From: Corallococcus interemptor
GTDB lineage: Bacteria > Myxococcota > Myxococcia > Myxococcales > Myxococcaceae
Direction of reading: 5' to 3'
Length of the DNA: 63,689 nt
Assembly: GCF_003668875.1 (NCBI RefSeq)
Contig: NZ_RAWM01000042.1
Coordinates: forward strand, 1 to 63,689
How positions within the stretch are numbered: position 1 is the first letter of the stretch; each line of letters starts with the position of its first letter. Under the pieces are notes generated by a model. That model worked only from the letters and a program-made list of their open reading frames with translations, made no database searches and was not told where the DNA came from. Positions 43,642-52,381 of this stretch are shown here, piece after piece. The position numbers and the translations under genes were made by a program.

Positions 43642-44850
43642 ATGGCATCGAAGCTCCCCCCACTCCTACGCCCCTTGCTTGCGCTGGGCTTCCTGGCCCT
43701 CGCTTGCGGCGAGGGTGAAGAGCCCCTCTCTCCCGCGGACTCGGGGACTTCCGTTGACGCCGGGACCCGCACCGACGCGGGCACCTCCGCGGATGCCGGC
43801 TCCGAAGTGGACGCGGGATCCGAAGTGGATGCCGGCTCCGAAGTGGACGCGGGATCCGAAGTCGACGCGGGCACCACCGTGGATGCGGGAACCGACGTGG
43901 ACCCGGACCCCACGGATGCCGGTTCGACGGTCGACGCGGGCACCCCGGTGGACGCTGGCTCCACCACCGACGCGGGCACCACGACCGACGCAGGCACGGC
44001 GACCGACGCGGGCACGCCGACCGACGGCGGCTCCACGGGCGAGACGGATTCCGACGGCGGCTACACGCAGATCCGCCTGATGGCCTCCAACCTCACCAGC
44101 GGCAACGGCCAGGACTACGACCCGGGCCACGGCATCCGGCTGATGCAGGGCGTGAAGCCCGACATCGTGATGATCCAGGAGTTCAACTACAAGTCGGACT
44201 CGGCGTCGGACATGCGCGCCATGGTCGACACGGTCATGGGCACGGGCTCCTACTACTACCGCGAGACCGGCGCGCAGATCCCCAACGGCGTCATCAGCCG
44301 CTTCCCCATCATCGAGGCCGGCGAGTGGACCGACACCCAGGTGAGCAACCGCGACTTCGCCTGGGCCCGCATCGACATCCCCGGACCGCGTGACCTCTGG
44401 GTCGTCAGCGTGCACCTGCTCACCCGGAGCAGCGGCGTCCGCAACACGGAGGCCACCAACCTTGTGAAGTACATCAAGGAGAAGGTCCCGGCGGCCGACT
44501 ACCTGGCCATCGGCGGTGACTTCAACACCGACTCCCGCTCCGAGTCGTGCTTCGGCACCTTCAAGCAGGTGGTGGACACCGCGGGTCCGCACCCGGTGGA
44601 CAAGAACGGCAAGGACGGCACCAACGCGGGCCGCACCAAGCCCTATGACCACGTGCTCGTGGACTCCGACCTGCGCCAGTACCAGGTGCCCACCGTCATC
44701 GGGAGCAGCACCTTCAACAACGGCCTGGTGCTCGACAGCCGCGTGTACACGCCCATTTCGGAGATCTACCCGGCGCTGAACTCCGACAGCGGCGCCGCCA
44801 GCATGCAGCACATGGGCGTCATCAAGACGTTCCGCACGCCCAACTTCTAG
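43642..44850 (+). CDS. Lipoprotein of the endonuclease/exonuclease/phosphatase family
   Basis: The 402-residue product has a lipoprotein signal (MASKLPPLLRPLLALGFLAL then AC). Residues about 30-135 are a spacer of repeated D-A-G units (such as EVDAGSEVDAGSEVDAG). The catalytic part (about 145-402) has EEP-fold motifs: IRLMASNLTSG, MIQEFNY with the metal-binding Glu, GGDFNTD, and KPYDHVLVDSD, with a C-terminal His (MQHMGVIKTF). It probably hydrolyses phosphodiesters outside the cell, as extracellular nucleases of this fold do. The substrate is inferred. Confidence 0.88.
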   Translation: MASKLPPLLRPLLALGFLALACGEGEEPLSPADSGTSVDAGTRTDAGTSADAGSEVDAGSEVDAGSEVDAGSEVDAGTTVDAGTDVDPDPTDAGSTVDAGTPVDAGSTTDAGTTTDAGTATDAGTPTDGGSTGETDSDGGYTQIRLMASNLTSGNGQDYDPGHGIRLMQGVKPDIVMIQEFNYKSDSASDMRAMVDTVMGTGSYYYRETGAQIPNGVISRFPIIEAGEWTDTQVSNRDFAWARIDIPGPRDLWVVSVHLLTRSSGVRNTEATNLVKYIKEKVPAADYLAIGGDFNTDSRSESCFGTFKQVVDTAGPHPVDKNGKDGTNAGRTKPYDHVLVDSDLRQYQVPTVIGSSTFNNGLVLDSRVYTPISEIYPALNSDSGAASMQHMGVIKTFRTPNF

Positions 44851-44868
44851 CAGGGCGCGCGGCAGCGA

Positions 44869-44908
44869 CGCGGGCCGGTCATCGGGAACTCCCGGTGTCC
44901 GGCCCGTG
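44869..44908. terminator. Hairpin between convergent genes
   Basis: CGGGCCGG (44871-44878) pairs with CCGGCCCG (44899-44906), with further partial pairing inside, 20 bp after the lipoprotein stop and just before the end of the convergent gene. GTTT follows on the plus strand. It can serve both genes. Confidence 0.55.
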
Positions 44909-44913
44909 CCGTT

Positions 44914-45288
44914 TCAGAAGCTCCACTTGTGCTTGTTCTTCTCGATGAAGCGCCCCACCGGCGGGATGCGCGCGATGAGCGGCGTCAGCACGAACACCGC
45001 CGCCAGCCGTATCGGCTTCACCGCCTGCGACGCGATGTACGCCGCGCCCCACGCGCCCACGTTCGCGCCCGTGCCTTCCGGCTGGAAGCCGGCCCGGATG
45101 GCCGCCCAGAAGCCCACGATGACCAGGCCGAAGATGAGGTAGTTCACCGCGATGGCCAGCGGGCCGTACTCCACCAGCAGCGTCTTGAAGCGCGCCATCA
45201 ACGACGGCTTCGCCGCGGGGGGCGTGGTGGTTCCGGGTGGGGCAATGTCGGGAGTGGAAGGCTTCACGTCGGGCTCAACAGGCGCCAT
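44914..45288 (-). CDS. Small membrane protein, DUF1279/FAM210-like
   Basis: The 124-residue product has a Pro/Thr-rich N-terminus. One strong membrane segment (YGPLAIAVNYLIFGLVIVGF) and a second weaker one (IRLAAVFVLTPLIARI) follow. The motif L-V-E-Y-G-x-x-A-x-x-x-Y with a C-terminal L-T-P-x-x-A is that of DUF1279 (FAM210). The family role is unclear in bacteria. The ATG at 45288 is chosen; an ATG at 45411 would overlap the divergent lspA start. Confidence 0.65.
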   Translation of the reverse strand: MAPVEPDVKPSTPDIAPPGTTTPPAAKPSLMARFKTLLVEYGPLAIAVNYLIFGLVIVGFWAAIRAGFQPEGTGANVGAWGAAYIASQAVKPIRLAAVFVLTPLIARIPPVGRFIEKNKHKWSF

Positions 45289-45409
45289 GGGCGCACCATG
45301 CCCGAAACGGGCGGACCATGGGAGTTGAGAGGGCAGGCGGGCTGGCGGCTCGCGGCCCGGGTCCGGGTTGTCAGGGCTCCCGGGGGCGCGATAGAGGTTC
45401 GGGCACCGC

Positions 45410-46039
45410 ATGAAAGCCTCCCTCCGCCTCCTCCTCGTGGTGGTCCTCGCCGTGCTGGCGGCGGATCAGGTGACCAAGTACCTGGCCGTGTCCCGGCTGA
45501 CGGAAGCGCTGGATGGGCGCGAGGGCATGGCCCGCGTGTCCGGCTTCCTGAGCGAGCAGAACCTGGACAACGACCCTCCGGTGGAGGGCGTGTTCCGCAA
45601 GAACACGCGGCCGTACCGCTTCATCGAGGACTACTGGCACTTCCGCTACGTGGAGAACCCGGGCGCGGCGTGGGGCATGTTCTCCAACCTGCCGGACACC
45701 GCGCGCAAGGCGTTCTTCCACGTGGTGAGCCTGGCGGCGCTGGGCTTCATCCTGATGCTGTACCGCAAGACGGAGCCGTCGCAGAAACTGGTGCGCGTGG
45801 CGCTGGCGCTCATCACCGGCGGCGCGCTGGGCAACTTCGTGGACCGGCTCATCCGGGGCTACGTCATCGACTTCATCGACTGGCACTGGCGCAACCAGCC
45901 GGGCATGCGCTGGCCCACGTTCAACGTGGCGGACGCGGCCATCTGCGTGGGCGTGGCGCTGATGCTGCTGGACTCGCTGCGCCGGCCGGAGCCCGTGGCC
46001 ACCCAGCCGCTGCCCCAGGGCACGAGCCCCCAGCCGTGA
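45410..46039 (+). CDS. lspA: Signal peptidase II (first copy)
   Basis: The 209-residue aspartyl protease has four membrane segments and the family motifs: ADQVTKYLA, YVENPGAAWGMF, GNFVDRLIRGYVIDF and FNVADAAICVGV. The catalytic Asp pair is in GNFVDR and FNVAD. It cleaves signal peptides from diacylglyceryl-modified prolipoproteins in the inner membrane. The first copy is longer than usual because of a 30-residue insert between helix 1 and the N-x-G-A motif. It stands 32 bp upstream of a second copy and precedes lgt. Confidence 0.93.
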   Translation: MKASLRLLLVVVLAVLAADQVTKYLAVSRLTEALDGREGMARVSGFLSEQNLDNDPPVEGVFRKNTRPYRFIEDYWHFRYVENPGAAWGMFSNLPDTARKAFFHVVSLAALGFILMLYRKTEPSQKLVRVALALITGGALGNFVDRLIRGYVIDFIDWHWRNQPGMRWPTFNVADAAICVGVALMLLDSLRRPEPVATQPLPQGTSPQP

Positions 46040-46071
46040 CGCGCGGGGGTGGGCTGATATAAGCCCCTCCC

Positions 46072-46686
46072 GTGCCGCGCAAATACGCCATCCTCCTCGC
46101 CCTCACGCTGGGCGTCATCGTGCTGGACCAGTGGACGAAGTACCTGGTCGTGCGCGACCTCACCACCCGGTTCGACGGAGCCACCACGCTGTCGGAGCGC
46201 CTGGGCGAGTTCTATTCGCCCGCGCAGGAGCCGGGCTACCGGGGCCTGCACTTCCAGCCGAAGACGCACGTGGAGGTGGCGGAGAACTTCTTCCGCCTGC
46301 GCTACGCGGAGAACCCGGGCGCGGCGTGGGGCATGTTCAGGAACCTGCCCCCGAACGTGCGCGGCCCGCTCTTCCACCTGGTGAGCGTGGGCGCGGTGCT
46401 GCTCATCGTCTTCTACTTCCGGAAGCTGTCCGGCACGGACCCCGCGGAGGTGTGGGCGCTGTGGGGCCTGCCGCTGGTGCTGGGCGGCGCGCTGGGCAAC
46501 TACATCGACCGCGTGGCGCGGGCCTTCGTCATCGATTTCCTGGAGGCCCATTGGTACGACAAGGCCGCCTGGCCGTCGTTCAACGTCGCGGACATGGCCA
46601 TCTGCATCGGCGTGGGCATGCTCGTGGTGGATGCCTTCGTTCGCAAGGAGAAGCCCGAGGCTTCCGCCCCCGCGAAGGCTTCGTGA
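46072..46686 (+). CDS. lspA: Signal peptidase II (second copy)
   Basis: The 204-residue second copy starts at GTG and has the same motifs: LDQWTKYLV, YAENPGAAWGMF, GNYIDRVARAFVIDF and FNVADMAICIGV. It is clearly similar to the copy before it, so a tandem duplication is likely, but the two have diverged well. Myxobacteria are known to carry extra LspA copies, some linked to resistance against the LspA inhibitor myxovirescin; whether this pair has such a role is not shown by sequence. Confidence 0.92.
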   Translation: MPRKYAILLALTLGVIVLDQWTKYLVVRDLTTRFDGATTLSERLGEFYSPAQEPGYRGLHFQPKTHVEVAENFFRLRYAENPGAAWGMFRNLPPNVRGPLFHLVSVGAVLLIVFYFRKLSGTDPAEVWALWGLPLVLGGALGNYIDRVARAFVIDFLEAHWYDKAAWPSFNVADMAICIGVGMLVVDAFVRKEKPEASAPAKAS

Positions 46687-46705
46687 AAGCCTGGAGGTCT
46701 CCCCC

Positions 46706-48007
46706 ATGCTGCCCGTCCTGCTGCGCCTGTCCTTCACCACGCTGTGGATGCAGCTGTTGCTGTACGCCGCCGCGGTGGGAGTGGTGGCCTCCGTCGCCGT
46801 CAACGGCTGGAAGGGCACGCTGGGGCCGGTGGATCCGCGCACGGGCAAGGAGGGCTCCGCGCCGTTTCAAGACAAGCTCTGGCGCGCGGTGGGGTTCGCG
46901 GTGGTGGGCGGCTTCCTCGCGTACTTCGGCCTGAAGTACGCGCTGCCCGCGGACGCCTTCCCCGGCGGCAAGGGCGAGGGCATCCCGCTGCACACCTACG
47001 GCCTGCTGCTGGCGCTGGGCTTCAGCACGGCGGTGGCGGTGGCGGGCCGGCTGGCGCAGGACGAGTGGCGCCGGGTGACCCTGGTGGAGGGCCAGGGCCA
47101 GGTGGACACGGAGGGGCCCAGGAAGCGCGAGCAGGTGATGGACCTGGCGTTCTGGGTGCTGGTGGGCGGGCTCGTGGGCAGCCGCGTGCTGTTCGTGCTG
47201 GTGAACTGGCAGGACTACGCGCGCGACTGGACGCAGGCCTTCTCCCTGGGCGGCGGGCTGGTGTTCTACGGCGGCCTGATGGGCGCGGGGCTGGCGGCGT
47301 TCCTCTTCGCGCGCAAGCACGGCCTGGACTTCCTGCGGCTCGCCGACGTGTGCATCCCCACCGTGTCGCTGGGGCAGTGCCTGGGGCGCCTGGGGTGCTT
47401 CTCCGCCGGGTGTTGCTGGGGCGACATGGCGGGGAGCCATTCGCCCACGGGCGTCACCTTCCCGGGCTCCGGGCTGGCGCAGGACCTGTTTGGCCGGCTG
47501 GGGGGCGCGTCCAGCCTGGCGTATGGCTCGCAGGCCGGGGACAAGCGCTTCGTGGTGGAGGCGACCGGGCAGGTGCTCCATGAGTGGGCGCCGGGCGCGG
47601 TGCGCATCTCCGACTGGGTGGCCCAGCACGGCACCACGCTGCCGGTGTACCCCACGCAGCTCTTCGAGTCGGTGGGGCAGCTGGTGCTCTTCGTGGTGCT
47701 CCTGTACGTGCGCCGCTTCCGCCGCTTCCACGGGCACATCTTCGCCCTGTGGCTGATGGCGTACGCCTGCCTGCGCACCACGGTGGAGCTGTTCCGGGGT
47801 GACGTGGAGCGCGGCACCCTGCACGGCCTGCTGGAGTCGCTGGGGGCCCAGGGGCTGGCCGGGGCGGTGCCCCTGGAGGCCTGGTACAACGTGTCCACCA
47901 GCCAGTTCATCTCCCTGTGCATGTTCACCTTCGGTGCGCTGCTGATGGCGCGCCACCGACCGGCGGGTGAGTCCGCTGGCCTGGGGCCTACACCGTCAGC
48001 GGCATGA
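46706..48007 (+). CDS. lgt: Prolipoprotein diacylglyceryl transferase
   Basis: The 433-residue integral membrane protein starts behind a GGAGGT sequence. It holds HTYGLLLALGFS, VGGLVGSRVLFVL, GGGLVFYGGLMGAGLAAFLF, the key region CLGRLGCFSAGCCWG, and YPTQLFESVGQL. Lgt attaches diacylglycerol to the lipobox Cys before LspA cleavage, which explains its place after two lspA genes. It is much longer than the usual 260-300 residues, mainly because of an N-terminal extension and an insert around residues 250-300. The Asn-Gly-Glu of Escherichia coli Lgt is replaced by the GCFxAGCCxG variant seen in other phyla. Confidence 0.9.
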   Translation: MLPVLLRLSFTTLWMQLLLYAAAVGVVASVAVNGWKGTLGPVDPRTGKEGSAPFQDKLWRAVGFAVVGGFLAYFGLKYALPADAFPGGKGEGIPLHTYGLLLALGFSTAVAVAGRLAQDEWRRVTLVEGQGQVDTEGPRKREQVMDLAFWVLVGGLVGSRVLFVLVNWQDYARDWTQAFSLGGGLVFYGGLMGAGLAAFLFARKHGLDFLRLADVCIPTVSLGQCLGRLGCFSAGCCWGDMAGSHSPTGVTFPGSGLAQDLFGRLGGASSLAYGSQAGDKRFVVEATGQVLHEWAPGAVRISDWVAQHGTTLPVYPTQLFESVGQLVLFVVLLYVRRFRRFHGHIFALWLMAYACLRTTVELFRGDVERGTLHGLLESLGAQGLAGAVPLEAWYNVSTSQFISLCMFTFGALLMARHRPAGESAGLGPTPSAA

Positions 48008-48046
48008 GGTTGCGAGCCGCGCCCGGGTTGGGGACACTCCGGGGAC

Positions 48047-49126
48047 ATGCCGCCGCCCGACAATGCCCGGTCCTCCGCCAAAGGTGGGGGCCGGTCCGCG
48101 CCGCAGGACGCCAGTTCCTCCAGCGAAGCCGCCCTTCACGAATGTGAGGAGATGGAGGCGGCCATCGCGGAGCTGCGCAACAACTACGAGCAGTACTTCA
48201 TGGGCATGGAGCGCCAGGCGCCCATCCGCGCGCATGAGGACCTGAAGAAGCGGATGCTCAAGCTCAAGGGTGCCTTCGTCCGCAGCACGGCGGTGAAGTT
48301 CCGCGTGCAGAGCCTGCACAACAAGTTCCTCACCTACGAGCGGCTGTGGACGCGCACGCTCCAGGAGATTGAAGCCGGCACCTACCGGCGCGACCTGGCC
48401 AAGGCCCGCCGCCGCGCGGAGAAGAAGCCGGGCACCAGCGCGGGCCAGAAGGGCGTGGTGGAGCTGCCCGAAGAAATCGACGACATGGACTTCGAGGAGA
48501 TCGAAGAACTTGCCGGCCGGCGCCCCATCAACGAGCCGAAGATCGCCGCGGAATATCTGGCGGAGCCGCAGCCTTCGGCCGGCACGCCCTTCCGTGGGAC
48601 TCCCGCGGTGGCGCAGCCGGCGGGCGCGCCCCGGGGCACGCCCGCGGGGCTGGTGCCTCCGAAGCAGGGAGTGCCGGCGGTGTCGCCCGTGGGCGGGCTG
48701 CCGTCCATCGCGCCCGTCCCGGCGGTGGGGGCGTCGAAGCTGCCTTCGGTGACGCCGGTGGTGGCGCCGGGTGGGACTCCGGCGGCGGGGCGTCCGGCGG
48801 TGGTGCCTCCGGGCATGGCCGCGAAGGCTCCGGCGGCGGCCCCCCAGCCCGCGCGTCCGGCGGCGGCTCCGGCGGCGGCGCCCCGTCCCGCGGCCGCGGG
48901 CCCCGGTGGCGGCATGTCCGACGACAAGCTGCGCGCGGTGTACGACGCGTACGTCACCGCGAAGCGCCGCTGCCAGGAGGACACGTCCAAGCTGTCCTAC
49001 GAGTCCGTGGCCGCCACGCTGCGCAAGCAGGTGCCGGAGTTGCTCAAGCAGCACAACGCGAAGGCCGTGGAGTTCAAGGTCGTCATCAAGGACGGCAAGG
49101 CCTCGCTCAAGGCCGTGCCCAAGTAG
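48047..49126 (+). CDS. Coiled-coil protein with Pro/Ala-rich linker (MXAN_5187-like)
   Basis: The 359-residue cytoplasmic protein has a helical N-terminus (about 25-130; ECEEMEAAIAELRNNYEQYF), which may form a coiled coil. A Pro/Ala/Gly-rich linker (about 175-285) with repeats of GTPA-, APR- and PAAAP-like units follows, then a compact conserved C-terminal domain (DDKLRAVYDAYVTAKRRCQE to LKAVPK). The C-terminal domain resembles the MXAN_5187 family of myxobacteria, of unknown role. It is 39 bp after lgt and 13 bp before kdsC. Confidence 0.75.
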   Translation: MPPPDNARSSAKGGGRSAPQDASSSSEAALHECEEMEAAIAELRNNYEQYFMGMERQAPIRAHEDLKKRMLKLKGAFVRSTAVKFRVQSLHNKFLTYERLWTRTLQEIEAGTYRRDLAKARRRAEKKPGTSAGQKGVVELPEEIDDMDFEEIEELAGRRPINEPKIAAEYLAEPQPSAGTPFRGTPAVAQPAGAPRGTPAGLVPPKQGVPAVSPVGGLPSIAPVPAVGASKLPSVTPVVAPGGTPAAGRPAVVPPGMAAKAPAAAPQPARPAAAPAAAPRPAAAGPGGGMSDDKLRAVYDAYVTAKRRCQEDTSKLSYESVAATLRKQVPELLKQHNAKAVEFKVVIKDGKASLKAVPK

Positions 49127-49139
49127 CGGGAGGCGCGGC

Positions 49140-49655
49140 GTGAACCAGGACCTGGAGTCGCTCAAGGCGCGCGTGGCGCGCCTGTCGGTGATGATCTTCG
49201 ACATCGACGGCACGCTCACCGACGGCCGCATCTTCTGGGTGCCCAACTCCGGCTGGACGCAGATGTACAGCGTGCGCGACGGCATGGGCATCAAGCGGCT
49301 GCAGGAGGTGGGCATCGAGGTGGCCGCCATCTCCGGTGGCGACAGCCTCTCCGCGCAGATGCGCATGCAGTCGCTGGGCTTGCGCCACGTGCACTTCGGC
49401 AGCCAGGACAAGGTGGCGCACTTCGAGAAGCTGCTCGGCATCCTCAACGTGTCCGCGGAGCACTGCGGCTACATGGGGGACGAAGTGGTGGACCTGCCGC
49501 TGCTCAACGCGGTGGGCTTCTCCGCCACCGTGCCGGAGGCGCCGGACGAGGTGCGCGCGCAGGTGCACTACGTGGCCCAGCGCGCCGCGGGCTTCGGCGC
49601 CGCGCGCGAGGTGTGTGAGTTCATCCTGAAGCACCGGACGCGCTCCGCGCCGTGA
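49140..49655 (+). CDS. kdsC: KdsC-like 3-deoxy-D-manno-octulosonate 8-phosphate phosphatase
   Basis: The 171-residue HAD-family protein begins at GTG. It has the nucleophile motif MIFDIDGTLTDG, then YSVRDGMGIKRLQEVGIEVA, AISGGDS and GYMGDEVVDLPLL. These and the short cap-less fold are typical of KdsC, which releases phosphate from KDO-8-phosphate in lipopolysaccharide core synthesis. A related sugar phosphatase cannot be excluded. It follows the coiled-coil gene closely and is probably cotranscribed. Confidence 0.85.
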   Translation: MNQDLESLKARVARLSVMIFDIDGTLTDGRIFWVPNSGWTQMYSVRDGMGIKRLQEVGIEVAAISGGDSLSAQMRMQSLGLRHVHFGSQDKVAHFEKLLGILNVSAEHCGYMGDEVVDLPLLNAVGFSATVPEAPDEVRAQVHYVAQRAAGFGAAREVCEFILKHRTRSAP

Positions 49656-49837
49656 AGTGCGCGGCTCCTTCTGCCTCACCGTCAAACCGGTGGGACGGGA
49701 AAGATGCCCAAACGTTCGCTCCTGGAAACGCCTACCTCCCTGGCTGGCGTTCGGGTTGTCGCTCCCAGGGCCCGTTCCTACCTTGCGCTGCCTGAAGGCC
49801 GGTGAGCGGCCCGAGACACCTGGGAGGCGACGTGGGG

Positions 49838-50224
49838 ATGCGGCGGATGTGGCTCGGACTGGCAGCGACGGTGGGGCTCGCCGTGTCCACCGGGTGTGGG
49901 GGGCAGTCCCCGGAGGACTCCGAAGCGCGGCTCGCGGTCCTGGAGGCCGAGGGCAAGCAGATGGACCAGGCCCTGGACGCGGTCGAGGACCGGCTCCTGG
50001 GCAGCCAGGGCCGGCTCGCCATGTGGAACGAGCTGGGACGGCGTCACCAGGAGGTCAGCGCCATCCAGTGCAAGGTGGCTGACGCCCACATGGCCGCCAT
50101 CCTCAAGCACGAGGACAAGCAGAACCAGAAGGCGCGCATGGTGAAGCAGCGCAACTCGATGGCGTCCGTGGACACCGCCGTGCTCACCTCCGGCAAGGCG
50201 CCCGCGCAGCAGCGCAGCAACTGA
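49838..50224 (+). CDS. Small lipoprotein with coiled-coil part
   Basis: The 128-residue protein has a lipoprotein signal (MRRMWLGLAATVGLAVSTGC). The mature part is helical and charged (ARLAVLEAEGKQMDQALDAV) and probably forms a coiled coil. No further motif is seen. The ATG at 49838 is chosen, with GTG at 49832 as an alternative; GGGAGG lies just upstream. The function is unknown. Confidence 0.65.
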   Translation: MRRMWLGLAATVGLAVSTGCGGQSPEDSEARLAVLEAEGKQMDQALDAVEDRLLGSQGRLAMWNELGRRHQEVSAIQCKVADAHMAAILKHEDKQNQKARMVKQRNSMASVDTAVLTSGKAPAQQRSN

Positions 50225-50237
50225 AGCTTCCTCGTGC

Positions 50238-51071
50238 CTAGCCGGGGAGGCGCGCGGTGCGCTCGCGCATGCGCTTCTCCACCGCGATGACGCCCCGGAG
50301 GAAGATGCCGGGCGCCAGCCGCCGCAGGCGCCAGAACCAGCGCGCATCCGCCATGGGCAGCACGTGCGGCGCGTTCTGGTCCACCGCCTTGAGCAGCCGC
50401 GCCGCGACCCACTCCGGACCAATCTTCGACTGGTCCACCAGCTTCACGCTCATGCGGCGCGTCTCCGGGTCGGAGTAGGGCGCGGCCGCGGAGGCGATGT
50501 TGGTGCGGAAGAACGTGGGGCACGCCACCGTGACGCCCAGCCCCAGGGGCCGCAGCTCCGCGTAGAGCGTCTCCGACAGCGCGACGACGGCCGCCTTGGA
50601 CGTGTTGTACGCCGCCAGGTTCGGCGCGTACACGAGCCCCGCCGCGGACGCGATGTTGAGCACGTGCCCGCTTCCCTGCTTCTTCAGGCGCGGCACGAAC
50701 GCGTGGCAGCCGTGGATGACGCCCCACAGGTTCACGTCCAGCACGCGCTTCCACTCGGACAACGGCAGCGTGCCCACCGCGCCTCCGGTGGCGACGCCCG
50801 CGTTGTTCACCACCAGGTCCACGCCGCCAAACGCCTCGTCCGTGGCGCGCGCCAGCGCCTCCACCGCGTCCGGGTCCGTCACGTCGCACGGGTGCACGCG
50901 CGCCTCGCCGCCCAGCTCCGTGACGCGGCGGGCGGTCTCCTCCGCGCTGGCCTGATTCACGTCCGACACCATCACCCGCGCCTGACGGGCCGCCAGGGCT
51001 TCACACAGCGCGCGGCCCAGGCCGCTGCCGGCGCCCGTCACCACCGCGCGAGGACGAGAGGGAAGGCTCAT
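50238..51071 (-). CDS. Short-chain dehydrogenase/reductase
   Basis: The 277-residue enzyme has the Rossmann motif TGAGSGLGRA, the NNAG motif, and the active-site Ser in IASAAG with Tyr-x3-Lys in AAYNTSKAAVV. It matches classical SDRs of the type SDR family NAD(P)-dependent oxidoreductase, with a C-terminal extension. Substrate unknown. It converges with the small lipoprotein at 49838, with 13 bp between the ends. Confidence 0.9.
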   Translation of the reverse strand: MSLPSRPRAVVTGAGSGLGRALCEALAARQARVMVSDVNQASAEETARRVTELGGEARVHPCDVTDPDAVEALARATDEAFGGVDLVVNNAGVATGGAVGTLPLSEWKRVLDVNLWGVIHGCHAFVPRLKKQGSGHVLNIASAAGLVYAPNLAAYNTSKAAVVALSETLYAELRPLGLGVTVACPTFFRTNIASAAAPYSDPETRRMSVKLVDQSKIGPEWVAARLLKAVDQNAPHVLPMADARWFWRLRRLAPGIFLRGVIAVEKRMRERTARLPG

Positions 51072-51192
51072 GGTTCAGGACTCCTGGAGTGAAAGAGGGA
51101 AAATCCGTGACGCGACAGGGCTAGCACGACGGGCGGCCGGGCAGGCGCACGGTTCGTGACCCGGAGTCAGAAGTTGGCTAGAACCCACGGCC

Positions 51193-51447
51193 GTGCAACG
51201 CGCCTTGGTGGCAGCAATGGCAGTCGCGGCGGCGGCGCTCCTGGGATGCAACGACCTGGAGAACTGCGGCTCGACGCCGGTGGAAATCACCCGGACCGAC
51301 GGGGGCCTCTACCGTTGCGTGACGTCCGAGGACTGCCCCAGGACGTCGCGCGTCTCGGTGTGCGTGACGGACGTCTCCTCGGAGCGCGAGTGCGTGCGCT
51401 GCGACGAGACGCGCTGCGTGCGCCTCATCCCGGAGTCCTGCCAATGA
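51193..51447 (+). CDS. Small Cys-rich lipoprotein
   Basis: The 84-residue product starts at GTG with a lipoprotein signal (MQRALVAAMAVAAAALLGC). The mature part has eight further Cys (in LENCGS, YRCVTSEDC, SVCVTD, ECVRCDETRC and ESC). Its ATGA overlap with the TPR gene links the two in translation. No known family is recognised. Confidence 0.65.
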   Translation: MQRALVAAMAVAAAALLGCNDLENCGSTPVEITRTDGGLYRCVTSEDCPRTSRVSVCVTDVSSERECVRCDETRCVRLIPESCQ

Positions 51448-52364
51448 CGCGGAGGCTGTCGCGTTGGGCGTGTGTCCTGGCGGTGGGGGCGCTCGCCGTC
51501 ACGGGGTGCCGGGACAAGCCGGTGGACCACATGCAGCGCGCCCGCGACGCCATCTTCGAGAAGCGTCCGGACGAGGCGCTGGTGGAGTACCGCAAGGCCT
51601 ACGAGATGCTCTTGCGCGACGAGTCCCCGGAGGCGCTGGTGATGCGCGCCCGGGCGCTCAAGGGCGCCGCCGACGTGTACTGGCTGGAGCAGCGCAAGGT
51701 GAAGGAGGCGGTGAGCGTCTACCGCCAGCTCATCCAGCAGTGCCCGGAGGCGCCGGAGTCGCTGGAGGCGCGCATCATCCTGGCGGAGCTGTTGCGGGTG
51801 CACTACCGCGACCTGCGCGGCTCCATTGATCAGCTCACCGCCGCGCTGCACCGCAACCCGCCGCAGAGCGCGGAGCTGCAGTACCAGGTGGCCAAGACGT
51901 ACTTCGAGCTCCAGGACTATCCGCAGTGCGAGCTGGAGGCGAAGAAGCTGCCGGACCGCTTCGCCACCAGCCCGTACGTGGACGACGCGCTCTTCCTCCA
52001 GGCGCAGGCGCTGGCCATGGTGGAGGGCAAGCGCCAGGAAGCGCTGAAGACGTACGCGGACCTGCGCACGCGCTTCCCGGACTCGGAGCTGGCGCCGCAC
52101 GCCCTCTTCGAGATGGGCAAGCTGCGCGCGGACGCGGGCGACAACGAGAAGGCCATCGAGACCTGGGTGGAGTGCTTGAAGACGCACCCCGACCCGTCGC
52201 TGGTGCAGGACGCCATCACCCGGGCACGCCGCCGCCTGGCCAACCTCACGGTGGAGGGCATTGGCAAGAAGGAGGTGGCGTTCGACCGCAGCAAGCAGGC
52301 GCGCACCTCCGTGGAAGCCATGGGTGGCAGCGCCGAGGAAGCCGCCCGCGACCGCGGCGACTGA
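51444..52364 (+). CDS. TPR-repeat lipoprotein
   Basis: The ATG overlaps the previous stop (ATGA). The 306-residue product has a lipoprotein signal (MTRRLSRWACVLAVGALAV then TGC). Six or more helical TPR-like repeats follow (for example ALVEYRKAYEMLLRDESPEA, AVSVYRQLIQQCPEAPES and ALKTYADLRTRFPDSELAPH). The layout is like BamD/YbgF-type periplasmic scaffolds of the outer membrane. A role in envelope assembly is possible; no partner is visible. Confidence 0.8.
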   Translation: MTRRLSRWACVLAVGALAVTGCRDKPVDHMQRARDAIFEKRPDEALVEYRKAYEMLLRDESPEALVMRARALKGAADVYWLEQRKVKEAVSVYRQLIQQCPEAPESLEARIILAELLRVHYRDLRGSIDQLTAALHRNPPQSAELQYQVAKTYFELQDYPQCELEAKKLPDRFATSPYVDDALFLQAQALAMVEGKRQEALKTYADLRTRFPDSELAPHALFEMGKLRADAGDNEKAIETWVECLKTHPDPSLVQDAITRARRRLANLTVEGIGKKEVAFDRSKQARTSVEAMGGSAEEAARDRGD

Positions 52365-52381
52365 CCGCAGGAGACATTCAC

